Source: an uncultured Gammaproteobacteria bacterium
GTDB taxonomy: Bacteria; Pseudomonadota; Gammaproteobacteria; Ga0077536
DNA: 64,000 nucleotides
Reading direction: 5' to 3'
NCBI GenBank assembly: GCA_938082545.1
Contig: CALKCL010000017.1
Location: 62,001 to 126,000, forward strand
In this document: one piece after another, positions 54,982 to 63,398 of the stretch
Layout: each line of letters opens with the position of its first letter
Numbering within the stretch: the stretch's first letter is position 1
Made by a program: the position numbers and the translations under genes
The notes under the pieces: model-generated
Told to the model about the DNA's origin: nothing
What the model saw: only the letters and a program-made list of their open reading frames with translations
Database searches by the model: none

Positions 54982-55985
54982 AAGTTAGGATAGACAATGC
55001 GACTCTTGCGGTTGCCGATCTCTATCATAATTGGCTGACAGGATTGGTTTTAGGATTGGTTGCGCATAAGGGAAAAGAAATTGCTGCGAAATTTGTTTTC
55101 AAACTCTTCCGATACCAGCATCACAAAAATTTTCTTCCCGGTCTGAAGAAACTAAATCTTACTCACTTGCCTGATGCTGTTGCTGCCGCACAGTACCATT
55201 ATTTTTCTAATCAACTGGGTGGTGTCAAAGTCGAGTATCTGAAGATTTCTGATCGGAAAGCTTGGATACGATACCCTCCCCCAAGATGGATTTGGGCGGG
55301 CACTGCTATTTGCGGTATCCCGAAAGAGGTTAATAATGAAATGATGTATGGATGGCATGCTCATAACGGCGTCTCCCTTGGAAATCCTAAGCTTGGATTC
55401 GTGTGCACTAAAACAACGGTTGAAGGCCAACCTGGCTTAGAAGGCTACTACTTAGAATATGATCATGACTTAAATAAAAGTGAGCGTTTGCGTTTCTCTC
55501 CCAATGAATCTTGTCCGTATATAGATGCGAAGACATTACCAACCCTCGACCGCGAATCATGGCCTGAAATTAGACAATCTAAGGCATATAGAAATTATTC
55601 AATGGAGTATGTTCGGAATGCATTGCCTATTCTAGTAGAACTGTTAGGCGAGAAAGAAGCACTGAAAATCGGTGGCTTAAGTGCACGGCAAATAGGCATG
55701 CACTGCTATGATCACATTGCAAGTGAGGCCGGCTTAACGGGTGATAAAGTAGTAGATTTTCTCGATTTACTGGAATTCATTCTCGCTGGCTCTGGAGATA
55801 CTTGGGTTAGAGAAAAAACAAGCATTAAAGTGGGTACACCTACTAGAATATCTAAAAATCTCACCATATCCGAGACGATCCAAGAGCTTCTCAATGCACC
55901 TTTAGAAGGTCTTCTTGCGACGCACAATCGTTTTCTGAAATTAGATCGTGTAGGAGCTGATACTCTTAGTATTATAGAGTGCTAG
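54978..55985 (+). CDS. Conserved-looking hypothetical protein
   Basis: A 335-residue soluble protein with no family I can name. A first helical part contains FVFKLFRYQHHKNFLPG; the middle has PPPRWIWAGTAICGIPKEV and YGWHAHNGVSLGNPKLGFVC; the C-terminal part has LGEKEALKIGGLSARQIGMH and a final helical stretch. The clustering of His, Trp and Cys suggests an enzyme or ligand binder. Codon use looks like a real gene. It faces tRNA-Gly and the pgsA operon. Confidence 0.6.
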   Translation: MKVRIDNATLAVADLYHNWLTGLVLGLVAHKGKEIAAKFVFKLFRYQHHKNFLPGLKKLNLTHLPDAVAAAQYHYFSNQLGGVKVEYLKISDRKAWIRYPPPRWIWAGTAICGIPKEVNNEMMYGWHAHNGVSLGNPKLGFVCTKTTVEGQPGLEGYYLEYDHDLNKSERLRFSPNESCPYIDAKTLPTLDRESWPEIRQSKAYRNYSMEYVRNALPILVELLGEKEALKIGGLSARQIGMHCYDHIASEAGLTGDKVVDFLDLLEFILAGSGDTWVREKTSIKVGTPTRISKNLTISETIQELLNAPLEGLLATHNRFLKLDRVGADTLSIIEC

Positions 55986-56136
55986 GGTCTAGGTCAGGAC
56001 TTGAAGCTGCTAACCTCTCGTAGGCCAGTGTTTATAAAACATCAAGGGCGTGTTTGCTTACCGGCCAAGAAATTATCATCAGATTAGATGAGGGGAATAT
56101 AAGTCTTCTAAAAAAATACACTTATCAATGACTTAC

Positions 56137-56212
<76 letters not shown>

Positions 56213-56342
56213 ACTATGTAATGACATCACGGACACCTGACCTCTTGGCGAGGGGGACTTGTCCCCCATAATCAAAGTAAATTCCGAGGATGTATTGTAT
56301 CTTTGGTCACGAAACTGTCAAGGACGTCCTTATACAATACGC

Positions 56343-56897
56343 TCAGTCTCGAACCAGCGGCCACGCAGCCTTTAAGTATAAAACCATCGACCAAAAAGTA
56401 AGAGCTGCGGCACAATAGAGGAGAAAAATCCCCAAAGCGGTGTTCAAAGGAGGCGCTTCTGGCATACTTCCAATTATCAATAGTGCTATAGAGCACATTT
56501 GTAGGCCTGTCTTCCATTTGCCAATGTTAGAAACAGCAACAGTCTTCCGTGCGCCTAATTCTGCCATCCATTCCCTCAAGGCTGATACTGTTATCTCTCG
56601 ACCTATAATTACGGCGACCGGAATCGCTAGTAGAATTCGGGGATCGTCCTGCAAAAGCACAACCAACACTATCGCTACCATTAGCTTGTCCGCAACTGGG
56701 TCAAGAAAGGCACCGAAGGCAGAAGTCTGGTTAAGCTTTCTGGCGAAATACCCATCCAACCAATCAGTCAAGGCAGCTAAGATAAAAAGACCTGCAGCCC
56801 AGGCTTTTGCATCAGGGTAAGGGGCATAATAGCAAACAGCAAAACACGGAATTAAACCGATTCGGACCATTGTCAAACAATTAGGCAAATTAAACAT
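56343..56897 (-). CDS. pgsA: CDP-diacylglycerol-glycerol-3-phosphate 3-phosphatidyltransferase
   Basis: A 184-residue inner-membrane enzyme with four or more helices. The CDP-alcohol transferase box DWLDGYFAR followed by GAFLDPVADKL near residue 43 gives the D-G-x2-A-R-x8-G-x3-D-x3-D signature in full. It makes phosphatidylglycerol phosphate. One base separates it from the uvrC stop, the same order as in other gammaproteobacteria. Confidence 0.95.
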   Translation of the reverse strand: MFNLPNCLTMVRIGLIPCFAVCYYAPYPDAKAWAAGLFILAALTDWLDGYFARKLNQTSAFGAFLDPVADKLMVAIVLVVLLQDDPRILLAIPVAVIIGREITVSALREWMAELGARKTVAVSNIGKWKTGLQMCSIALLIIGSMPEAPPLNTALGIFLLYCAAALTFWSMVLYLKAAWPLVRD

Positions 56898-56898
56898 A

Positions 56899-58740
56899 TT
56901 ATGAGTTCATACTATCAAAAATTTTTCGAGCTAGATCTTTACTAATACCTGGCACGCGCATCAAATCACTAATACCTGCCCTTTTAACACCTTGACTACC
57001 TCCAAAATATTGGATCAAAACGTGTCTTTTCTTAGCACCGATTCCAGGAATATTCTCCAAAGGCGATTTTCGCCTCACTTTAGAACGAGACAATCTATGA
57101 GCCTCAATCGCAAATCGGTGAGCTTCATCTCTAACATGTTGCAGAAGATGTAATGCCGGGGAGTCTGCCTCAAGCATCCGACTAGTTCTAGTATCGTTCA
57201 TCACTAAAGTCTCCAGCCCTGGTTTTCTTGAAGGTCCTTTGGCTATTCCAATAACTGTAATGCCTTGTACCTCCAACTCCTCCAGAACCTTTCTTGCCTG
57301 GGTCACTTGGCCTTTCCCACCGTCAATAACTAATAGATCCGGCATCCTACTACCTTCTTTTTTTAAACGTCCATACCGCCTACTCAATGCTTCATACATG
57401 GCAGCGTAGTCATCTCCGGGTGTTGCACCGCGAATATTGAATTTTCTATACTGATCTTTTATAGGACCCTCAGGGCCGAAACATATACAAGAAGCTACTG
57501 TAGATTCACCTGCTAAGTGACTGATATCAAAGCATTCTATAGTTTTTATTTCCCCTTGAAAATTGATAGCTTCCGTCAATGATTTTAGCCTCTTGCTCTG
57601 ATCTGTAGTTTTAGCAATTCGTAAATCGAGCGAGAGTATTGCATTTTCTTGAGCAACTTTTACCCAGTTGGCACGATCTCCTCTAACCTGATGCCGAACC
57701 TTTACTAATTTATCAAAGCGACTACTCATTGCTTTACCAATAACTACTTCATCCTCTAGTTTCTCTGCGACAATAATATCTTTTGGAATGTCACGGTCAG
57801 TCTTATCAACTAAATAAAACTGTGTAATAAATGCGTTAATGATTTCGGCTATTGATGCGCCAGAGGTATTTTTGGGAAACAATGCCTTATTACCCATCAC
57901 TCTTCCATGACGAATAAAGAATATCTGGACACATCCGATGCCTCCTTTTATGGCTGCAGCGATGACATCGCAATCACCACCACTTCCCTCCATGCTTTGG
58001 TCTAATTGGAGGCTTCTTAGTGACTCTATTTGATCGCGGAATTGAGCGGCGCGTTCAAAATTTAGCTCACGAGAAGCTTCTTTCATCCCATTAAGAAGCA
58101 GTTCTATAACTACTTCGCTTTTACCTTCAAGAAAAAGACTGGCATGCTGAATATCGCTCTTATATTCATCTTTAGCTATAAGTCCGACGCATGGAGCAGA
58201 GCAGCGCTTGATCTGATGTTGCAAACAAGGCCTACTTCTATTTCTGAACACTGAATCATCGCACTGCCGTATTAGAAACAGTTTTTCAAGCAAGGCTAAA
58301 GTATCTCGTACTGAACCTGAATTAGGAAAGGGCCCGAAGTACTTCTTTCCTAACTTCTTTGCTCCTCTATGAAATTCCAGACGAGGAAAATCCTGTTGAA
58401 GATTGACACATATGTAAGGATAACTTTTATCATCACGCAGTAATACGTTATATCTAGGTCGAAGCTGCTTGATTTGCTGACTTTCCAGAATGAGCGCTTC
58501 AGTTTCGTTGAGAGTCGCAGTAACAGTGAATTCCTTAACTACAGAAACCATTGCTTTAACTTTTGGCACATGGCCCGCAGTATTTACAAAATAACTACGG
58601 ACACGTTTTCTTAAATTCTTAGCTTTGCCCACATAAATGACTCGATCATTTACGTCAAGCATATGATAGATTCCCGGCAAATTAGGGAGGTCTTTTGCAT
58701 TTGCTGATAATCTTGAAATAGCCTCTGCATCGTTACCCAT
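56899..58740 (-). CDS. uvrC: UvrABC excinuclease subunit C
   Basis: A 613-residue protein. LPGIYHMLD...VIYVGKAKNLRKR near residues 20-46 is the GIY-YIG nuclease, EASRELNFERAAQFRDQI near 205 the UVR motif binding UvrB, IECFDISHLAGES and LLVIDGGKGQVTQA the RNase H-like second nuclease, and IPGIGAKKRHVL with VPGISKDLARKI the helix-hairpin-helix pair at the end. It makes both incisions of nucleotide excision repair. Overlaps the upstream glycosylase gene by 8 bases. Confidence 0.97.
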   Translation of the reverse strand: MGNDAEAISRLSANAKDLPNLPGIYHMLDVNDRVIYVGKAKNLRKRVRSYFVNTAGHVPKVKAMVSVVKEFTVTATLNETEALILESQQIKQLRPRYNVLLRDDKSYPYICVNLQQDFPRLEFHRGAKKLGKKYFGPFPNSGSVRDTLALLEKLFLIRQCDDSVFRNRSRPCLQHQIKRCSAPCVGLIAKDEYKSDIQHASLFLEGKSEVVIELLLNGMKEASRELNFERAAQFRDQIESLRSLQLDQSMEGSGGDCDVIAAAIKGGIGCVQIFFIRHGRVMGNKALFPKNTSGASIAEIINAFITQFYLVDKTDRDIPKDIIVAEKLEDEVVIGKAMSSRFDKLVKVRHQVRGDRANWVKVAQENAILSLDLRIAKTTDQSKRLKSLTEAINFQGEIKTIECFDISHLAGESTVASCICFGPEGPIKDQYRKFNIRGATPGDDYAAMYEALSRRYGRLKKEGSRMPDLLVIDGGKGQVTQARKVLEELEVQGITVIGIAKGPSRKPGLETLVMNDTRTSRMLEADSPALHLLQHVRDEAHRFAIEAHRLSRSKVRRKSPLENIPGIGAKKRHVLIQYFGGSQGVKRAGISDLMRVPGISKDLARKIFDSMNS

Positions 58741-59416
58741 CAGCGGTCCTCCCCTTAAAAAGGGTCAATACCAACTTAAATATATTACTAAACATTAAAG
58801 TTGTTAAGCGCTTTGTCTGGGTGTTGTATCTGCTACAGTGATAAGAGTCGACTAAAGTGAGATTTCGTCCCTCTAGCAGGTGCAGACTACCGTGATTAAA
58901 CCTGAAGTCTACTAGGCGAAGATTAAGTGCTTTTATTACCGCATCGTGAGCAATTTTTCCAAGCCCTAAAATCACGCCACCTTCAGGTATCTTTTTAATG
59001 TCATCTACCAAATAGTCTCTACAATTACCTACTTCTTCTCCCTTGGGCTTATTAGCTGGGGGAAGACATTTGACTGCATTAGTAATCCGGCAATCCCGTA
59101 GCTTGAGGTTATCATCTGAATTGTCTGAAAATGGCTGATTTGAGAATCCATGCTCGAACAACATAGAATATAAAAGCAAACCGGCATGGTCGCCAGTGAA
59201 CGGCCTCCCAGTCGCATTTGCTCCATGCAGCCCTGGAGCTAGGCCAACGATCAGTAATCGAGCATCTTCAGGGCCGAAAGGAGCAACAGGTGCGCAATGA
59301 TAATCGGGGTATTGTAATTTACTATCGGTGAGAAACCTTGAAAGTCTTTTACATCGCTTGCAATCGATATTGAACTTCCGGCCATTCAACTCCATTTTTG
59401 TTTTCATAATGTTCAA
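58733..59416 (-). CDS. Family 5 uracil-DNA glycosylase (UdgB-like)
   Basis: A 227-residue glycosylase. The family 5 motif 1 is near perfect: GLAPGLHGANATGRPFTGD near residue 56. CKRCKRL near 20 and further Cys (ITNAVKCLPP, NCRDYL) supply the [4Fe-4S] ligands. VDSYHCSRYNTQTKRLT near 192 is the C-terminal active-site loop. It removes uracil and some oxidised or deaminated bases from DNA. Such genes are unusual between Nudix and uvrC genes. Confidence 0.88.
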   Translation of the reverse strand: MNIMKTKMELNGRKFNIDCKRCKRLSRFLTDSKLQYPDYHCAPVAPFGPEDARLLIVGLAPGLHGANATGRPFTGDHAGLLLYSMLFEHGFSNQPFSDNSDDNLKLRDCRITNAVKCLPPANKPKGEEVGNCRDYLVDDIKKIPEGGVILGLGKIAHDAVIKALNLRLVDFRFNHGSLHLLEGRNLTLVDSYHCSRYNTQTKRLTTLMFSNIFKLVLTLFKGRTADG

Positions 59417-59913
59417 CTGGAATACTGATGGAAAATACGTTTAAAAACAGTTGTAAAACCATTGGGATCAGCAGCCATCCACCCATTAATCTCCGCCGAA
59501 CTGAACCAGCCTGAATCCTCAATTTCTATAGGGTCGGGTATGACTGGAGCATCGGTCTCACAAATAAAAATTTCCACAAATTCATAGCCTGTTTTTGCGC
59601 TAGGCTCGAAATTTCCAACTTTCCTTAAAACGGCATATTTCAACCCGAGTTCTTCTTTAAGTTCTCGCTTTGCTGCATGCAGAATACCTTCGCCGACATC
59701 AACATGTCCTGCAGCTGAAGTGTCCCACTTACCAGGTTCGCTGTCCTTATGCATTGCCCTCTTTTGCAAAAAGAATTTCCCGCGGTCATTCTTGACGAGA
59801 ATATGAACAGACCGATGCATCAGCTGGCGTTCGTGAACCACTCCCCTCTCTTCTGTACCAACAACGTGATTGTCCGAATCTACAACTTCAAGTAAGTCCT
59901 TAGACTGATCCAT
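59413..59913 (-). CDS. Nudix hydrolase, IDI-like subgroup
   Basis: A 166-residue protein with the Nudix box: GHVDVGEGILHAAK followed by RELKEELGL near residue 70, matching G-x5-E-x7-R-E-L-x-E-E-x-G. The opening LLEVVDSDNHVVGTEERGVVH is shared with isopentenyl-diphosphate isomerase-like Nudix proteins. Substrate unknown; a nucleotide-pool sanitising role fits its place ahead of two repair genes. Overlaps the glycosylase gene by 4 bases. Confidence 0.88.
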   Translation of the reverse strand: MDQSKDLLEVVDSDNHVVGTEERGVVHERQLMHRSVHILVKNDRGKFFLQKRAMHKDSEPGKWDTSAAGHVDVGEGILHAAKRELKEELGLKYAVLRKVGNFEPSAKTGYEFVEIFICETDAPVIPDPIEIEDSGWFSSAEINGWMAADPNGFTTVFKRIFHQYSS

Positions 59914-60023
59914 TTAAGAGAGCCCTTTCAGCGTGTAATGATATGTGTGATCTCATACTACCCTTCATCATTTGCAAATAAAGAACCTTCCTGCTAACGA
60001 ATGTCAACACTTTAAATGCATGT

Positions 60024-60839
60024 CTATCCATAACTTTTTTTAATGCTATCCAGTGGGCTCTTCTGTATCCCATGGTTTGGTATGGGGTACCTCAAGCCAT
60101 TTCTGTCTAATTTTTCTAATCCATTAATCAACTTAGGCAGGAAGCTTGGCGGCATAGCTATTAAAAGCTCATCATCCAACACGCCTCCAAACTTTCTTTC
60201 AGCATAGCAAGGAATCGAAATCGAGGGTTCACCAGTAACCAAAGCGCGCCCCCATGAGTCAGCGCAGGCACTTTCACCCACTGCAGAAAAAGTATACTTG
60301 CGATAGTCATTATATTGAAGGCCATTGACTAGAGTGACCATTTGGCCTGGCGTAGCATAAATTAAACAGATATCAGGATTGTCTATTCGTCCAGAGGTCA
60401 GTGGCGATACGGCTAGTGCTTGATAATCACCATAAGATGCACAATGCATGGCTTCTTGGTGGGCGGCACTATCTTCTAATGTCCCGAACCAAACACCATG
60501 CATTTTATCACCACTAAGCCATTCTTTACTTCTTGGGGATAGGCCAACCACAGCCCCGCACTGCTCACCCATCAAATTATCCTGATTTATCCCGATAGTC
60601 CAACCCAACCATCTCGCTTGCGCTACAACTTGATCTGTCGCAAGTTTCTCATTCGGATCGGGACGCCTAATTCTTTTTACAGCTTCCATTTCTGCATTCG
60701 TATGGTAGCGTTTCATTCCGATCGGAATGGCTTTTAATTTTAGATATTTTGATAGACCATCACATATCTCTTGATAGTCGTAATCAGACTCATCTCCAAA
60801 ACAATTGATCCTCATAATAGCCCCACTTGTCTGTTTCAA
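60024..60839 (-). CDS. DUF169 family protein
   Basis: A 271-residue protein of the DUF169 type: a leading LSKYLKLKAIPIGMKRY segment, then GLSPRSKEWLSG, YATPGQMVTLVNGLQYND near residue 172, VGESACADSWGRALVTGEPS and CYAERKFGGVLDDELLIAMP. Cys residues recur (CGAVVG, CASYGD, CADSW), but no ligand is proven. The first ATG gives 8 extra residues; a second (MRINCFG) is equally likely. Divergent from the enoyl-CoA hydratase gene over about 90 bases. Confidence 0.78.
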   Translation of the reverse strand: MKQTSGAIMRINCFGDESDYDYQEICDGLSKYLKLKAIPIGMKRYHTNAEMEAVKRIRRPDPNEKLATDQVVAQARWLGWTIGINQDNLMGEQCGAVVGLSPRSKEWLSGDKMHGVWFGTLEDSAAHQEAMHCASYGDYQALAVSPLTSGRIDNPDICLIYATPGQMVTLVNGLQYNDYRKYTFSAVGESACADSWGRALVTGEPSISIPCYAERKFGGVLDDELLIAMPPSFLPKLINGLEKLDRNGLRYPIPNHGIQKSPLDSIKKSYG

Positions 60840-60928
60840 TTTAAAGACACTTATAGATAGTACTACTTTGTTACTAGTCCAAAAAACTGTATCTTACTAG
60901 AGACCAAAAATAAAAAGGAATATAAAGA

Positions 60929-61732
60929 ATGGGGACCGTTGATTGTGAAGTTAAAAATCATATCGCTACAGTGACTTTCACTAATCCACCAAAAGGATTT
61001 TTGACAAGCGATATGGTAGAACAAACAAATGCGATTATTGATGATCTAGCAGAAGATGAAAATGTTCGAGTAGTGGTATTCACGGGCGGTTTAGAAAACG
61101 TATTTATCAGACATTTTTCTGTCGAAGAAATCGTAAGTTGGGTCCCAGACATGAAGGAGCGTCGGGCAAATGGTCAACCTGATCCGCGGTTTGCGCGCAC
61201 TCCGCTTCGTATGATGTGGGAGAAGATTGATAACTACAGAAAACCCACTATTGCCGCGATCAACGGTTTCTGCGGCGGCGGCGGCTGCGAACTTGCACTT
61301 GCATGTGACATTCGGCTTGCAGGACCAGGAGATTATACGATCGGACAAATGGAAATACTGGTAGGAATTCTTCCGGGTGCTGGTGGGACTACAAGACTAG
61401 CGCGATTGGTTGGCACAGGTAAAGCGCTTGAATGGGTATTACGGGGAAGAACTTTTTATCCAGAAGAAGCCGCGAAAGAAGGTTTAGTGCATCATTATAT
61501 AGATGGCAATGTGCTCGCTGCCGCCCACGAGATGGCTAGAGAATTCCTTGACAAACCAGCAGCTAGCCTTTCAGCGATAAAACAAGTATTACGTTCTAGC
61601 TGGGGGAAAACGACTGCAGATGGTGTAGATGAAGAAGGAGATCTTTTCGGAAACATTATCGCTAGCGATCCCCGAGCGCTTGAAATGATGGAAGAATATA
61701 TCGCCAACGGACACAAAATGGAGAAGTTTTAA
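60929..61732 (+). CDS. Enoyl-CoA hydratase family protein with both catalytic Glu
   Basis: A 267-residue crotonase. AAINGFCGGGGCELALACDI near residue 107 is the oxyanion segment; the two acidic residues of true hydratases are kept in GQMEILVGILPGAGG and GKALEWVL. AAGATGRP-like text is absent, so it is not a fused enzyme. ATG start with AAAAGGAATATAAAGA ahead. It converges with the TetR gene and may be its target operon partner. Confidence 0.88.
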   Translation: MGTVDCEVKNHIATVTFTNPPKGFLTSDMVEQTNAIIDDLAEDENVRVVVFTGGLENVFIRHFSVEEIVSWVPDMKERRANGQPDPRFARTPLRMMWEKIDNYRKPTIAAINGFCGGGGCELALACDIRLAGPGDYTIGQMEILVGILPGAGGTTRLARLVGTGKALEWVLRGRTFYPEEAAKEGLVHHYIDGNVLAAAHEMAREFLDKPAASLSAIKQVLRSSWGKTTADGVDEEGDLFGNIIASDPRALEMMEEYIANGHKMEKF

Positions 61733-61759
61733 CCAACAGAAGCTTATGTAAACTCAGGC

Positions 61760-62356
61760 TTAGCTATTGGAGCGTAAAATGACGCATGTGTTCTGGTAGC
61801 AAAGCCGTGCTTCTGACTCAGGATCGATACTTGGCTGAAAAGCTGCCTTAGAGATCGATCCCCAGCAGATAGCCATTATATTTGCGCTTATCTCTGAATC
61901 AGACATCGTTGACTTGATTAAGCCTTGCGACCTTGCCTTACAAACTGTCGTCTTTAAGGCTTCTCGAATAGGCGCCTCCGTTTCATCACAAACGGCCCTG
62001 ATTTCATCATCTCGACAAGCTTGGGCATATATTTCTACCCACATTCGCGCATCTGAATGATAACAATACCAGAATAGATTCTGCTGCAGCTTTCCAATTG
62101 CCTCTATGGGGTTCTCAGAGTTGCCCATTTTCTCCAGCTCAGAAATAAGACCCTCCTGATCCTGGGAACAAACTTCTCTGACGACTTCTGTTTTGCTTGT
62201 GAAATAATTATAGAAGCTTCCTGAACTGAGATTGGCTTCAGCAAAGATAGAACGCATGCTGGTTCCATGAAACCCTTTTTCAGAGAAACATTTTCTAGCG
62301 GCAGCTATAATTTCAGTTCGTCGTTCTTCTTCAAGATCGTCTCTTCTCTTGCTCAT
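61760..62356 (-). CDS. TetR family transcriptional regulator
   Basis: A 198-residue regulator. The N-terminal HTH is clear: AARKCFSEKGFHGTSMRSIF with ANLSSGSFYNYFTSKTEVV near residues 17-58. The C-terminal ligand domain is helical with Cys (CRDDEIRAVCDE). Its ligand is probably an acyl-CoA or aromatic compound, judging from the nearby crotonase and DUF169 genes. It converges on the crotonase gene, 27 bases away. Confidence 0.9.
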   Translation of the reverse strand: MSKRRDDLEEERRTEIIAAARKCFSEKGFHGTSMRSIFAEANLSSGSFYNYFTSKTEVVREVCSQDQEGLISELEKMGNSENPIEAIGKLQQNLFWYCYHSDARMWVEIYAQACRDDEIRAVCDETEAPIREALKTTVCKARSQGLIKSTMSDSEISANIMAICWGSISKAAFQPSIDPESEARLCYQNTCVILRSNS

Positions 62357-62470
62357 AAGAAACTACCTAATTATTTACATTTAAACATTAGCACTCAAGA
62401 TACGGTGCGACTTTGGAGGGCGAGGCAACTCTAATCACTCTGACCCACCCGCCGGCATCACTCCAATAAA

Positions 62471-62677
62471 TCAGGCTATAGATAGATTGTCAGCTGCTTC
62501 TTTGCCATTCTGGCCTTTAACAACGTCAAACTGAACCCGCTGCCCTTCCTTCAGTGTGCCTATCCCAGCTTTGTCCAAAGCAGTCATGTGCACAAATACA
62601 TCGGTTCCACCTTCCTCAGGCTGAATAAAACCATAACCCTTACTAGTATTGAAAAATTTTACCGTCCCAGTCACCAT
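62471..62677 (-). CDS. CspA-type cold-shock protein
   Basis: A 68-residue single cold-shock domain. GTVKFFNTSKGYGFIQPEEG carries RNP1 and TDVFVHMTAL RNP2; LKEGQRVQFDVVKGQNGKEA completes the barrel. It binds single-stranded RNA/DNA and melts mRNA structure. AGGGG lies 7 bases before the ATG. A 42-base imperfect inverted repeat in the upstream region may be part of its leader. Confidence 0.96.
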   Translation of the reverse strand: MVTGTVKFFNTSKGYGFIQPEEGGTDVFVHMTALDKAGIGTLKEGQRVQFDVVKGQNGKEAADNLSIA

Positions 62678-62700
62678 ACTATATCCCCTGAAAGTTTAAT

Positions 62701-62742
62701 TTAGGCAGCCAACAGAAATTGAATATCTCAATTGTTGCCTAA
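62701..62742 (-). promoter_or_regulatory. Imperfect inverted repeat upstream of the cold-shock gene
   Basis: TTAGGCA at 62701-62707 pairs with TGCCTAA at 62736-62742, and inner ATTGA/TCAAT bases extend the match. It starts 24 bases before the cold-shock start codon, so it may be a 5' leader stem or an operator. Confidence 0.35.
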
Positions 62743-63050
62743 TATCACCATGTGAACAAGTACTTAGTGAATCTTAATATTTTCACGAGAAAATTGTATG
62801 TCAATGATTCTGCCACGCTCGTCCTACTGTTTCTTCGGCGCAGTCTAAAAATTATTGTAGATACCGCATGCCCTTTTGTTACGGACAGCGGCACAATTGT
62901 TAGGTTGATTTTAATGGCATTCTTCGATTTTCAAGTTAAGAGGGTATATAAGAGGCTACTTATATACCTTGTCCTTAATGTCTTAAAAAGAAGTCGAGAT
63001 ACGTCGCCAACTTGAAACATTTCAAATGGCGACACTGGCCACAGAAGAAG

Positions 63051-63073
63051 TGGAGGAAGCGGAGGGATTCGAA
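63051..63073 (-). other. tRNA 3'-end fragment, probable remnant att site
   Basis: Read on the minus strand it is TTCGAAT + CCCTC + CGCTTCC + T + CCA, the T-loop, T-stem, acceptor and CCA of a tRNA-Ser-type gene, without the rest of the cloverleaf. Tyrosine recombinases commonly insert at such 3' ends and leave a copy. The 260 bases to its left and 250 to its right show no gene. Confidence 0.5.
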
Positions 63074-63123
63074 TAAGCATCTTAAGTAATTGATATTTAT
63101 ATACTTTATTCTTTCCTCTTTTG

Positions 63124-63147
63124 ATAAGTACCGCCATAAGTACCGCC
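63124..63147. repeat. Perfect 12-bp tandem duplication
   Basis: ATAAGTACCGCC occurs twice with no spacer, 50 bases from the tRNA-like fragment. Short GGCGGTACTT-type direct repeats are common next to integrase genes and attachment sites; no integrase is left here. Confidence 0.6.
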
Positions 63148-63398
63148 AACCGTTTTCACAGCCTCTACTACTTCACGTGACTAAAGCTGCAATTTCACTC
63201 AGGTAAACAAGAACCTAACGCACAGATATGCACCCCACCCCCCAAACCATAGGATAGGAGTCCCACATTCTATATACACACTAGTTTGCTCGTTGGATGT
63301 TGTAATACTTGAGATGCGGACCTTTATTTTTCTCCGCCTAATTGATGTCGAGCTAATTAGGTTCAGTAGGTCCATACTCCTAAACAAGGAGTCTCCCC

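Noticed and set aside
62752-63015. 87-codon plus-strand frame and the opposing 72-codon minus frame at 62931-63149
   Set aside because: Neither has a recognisable motif. The minus frame runs through the tRNA-like fragment and the tandem repeat, which explains its odd composition.
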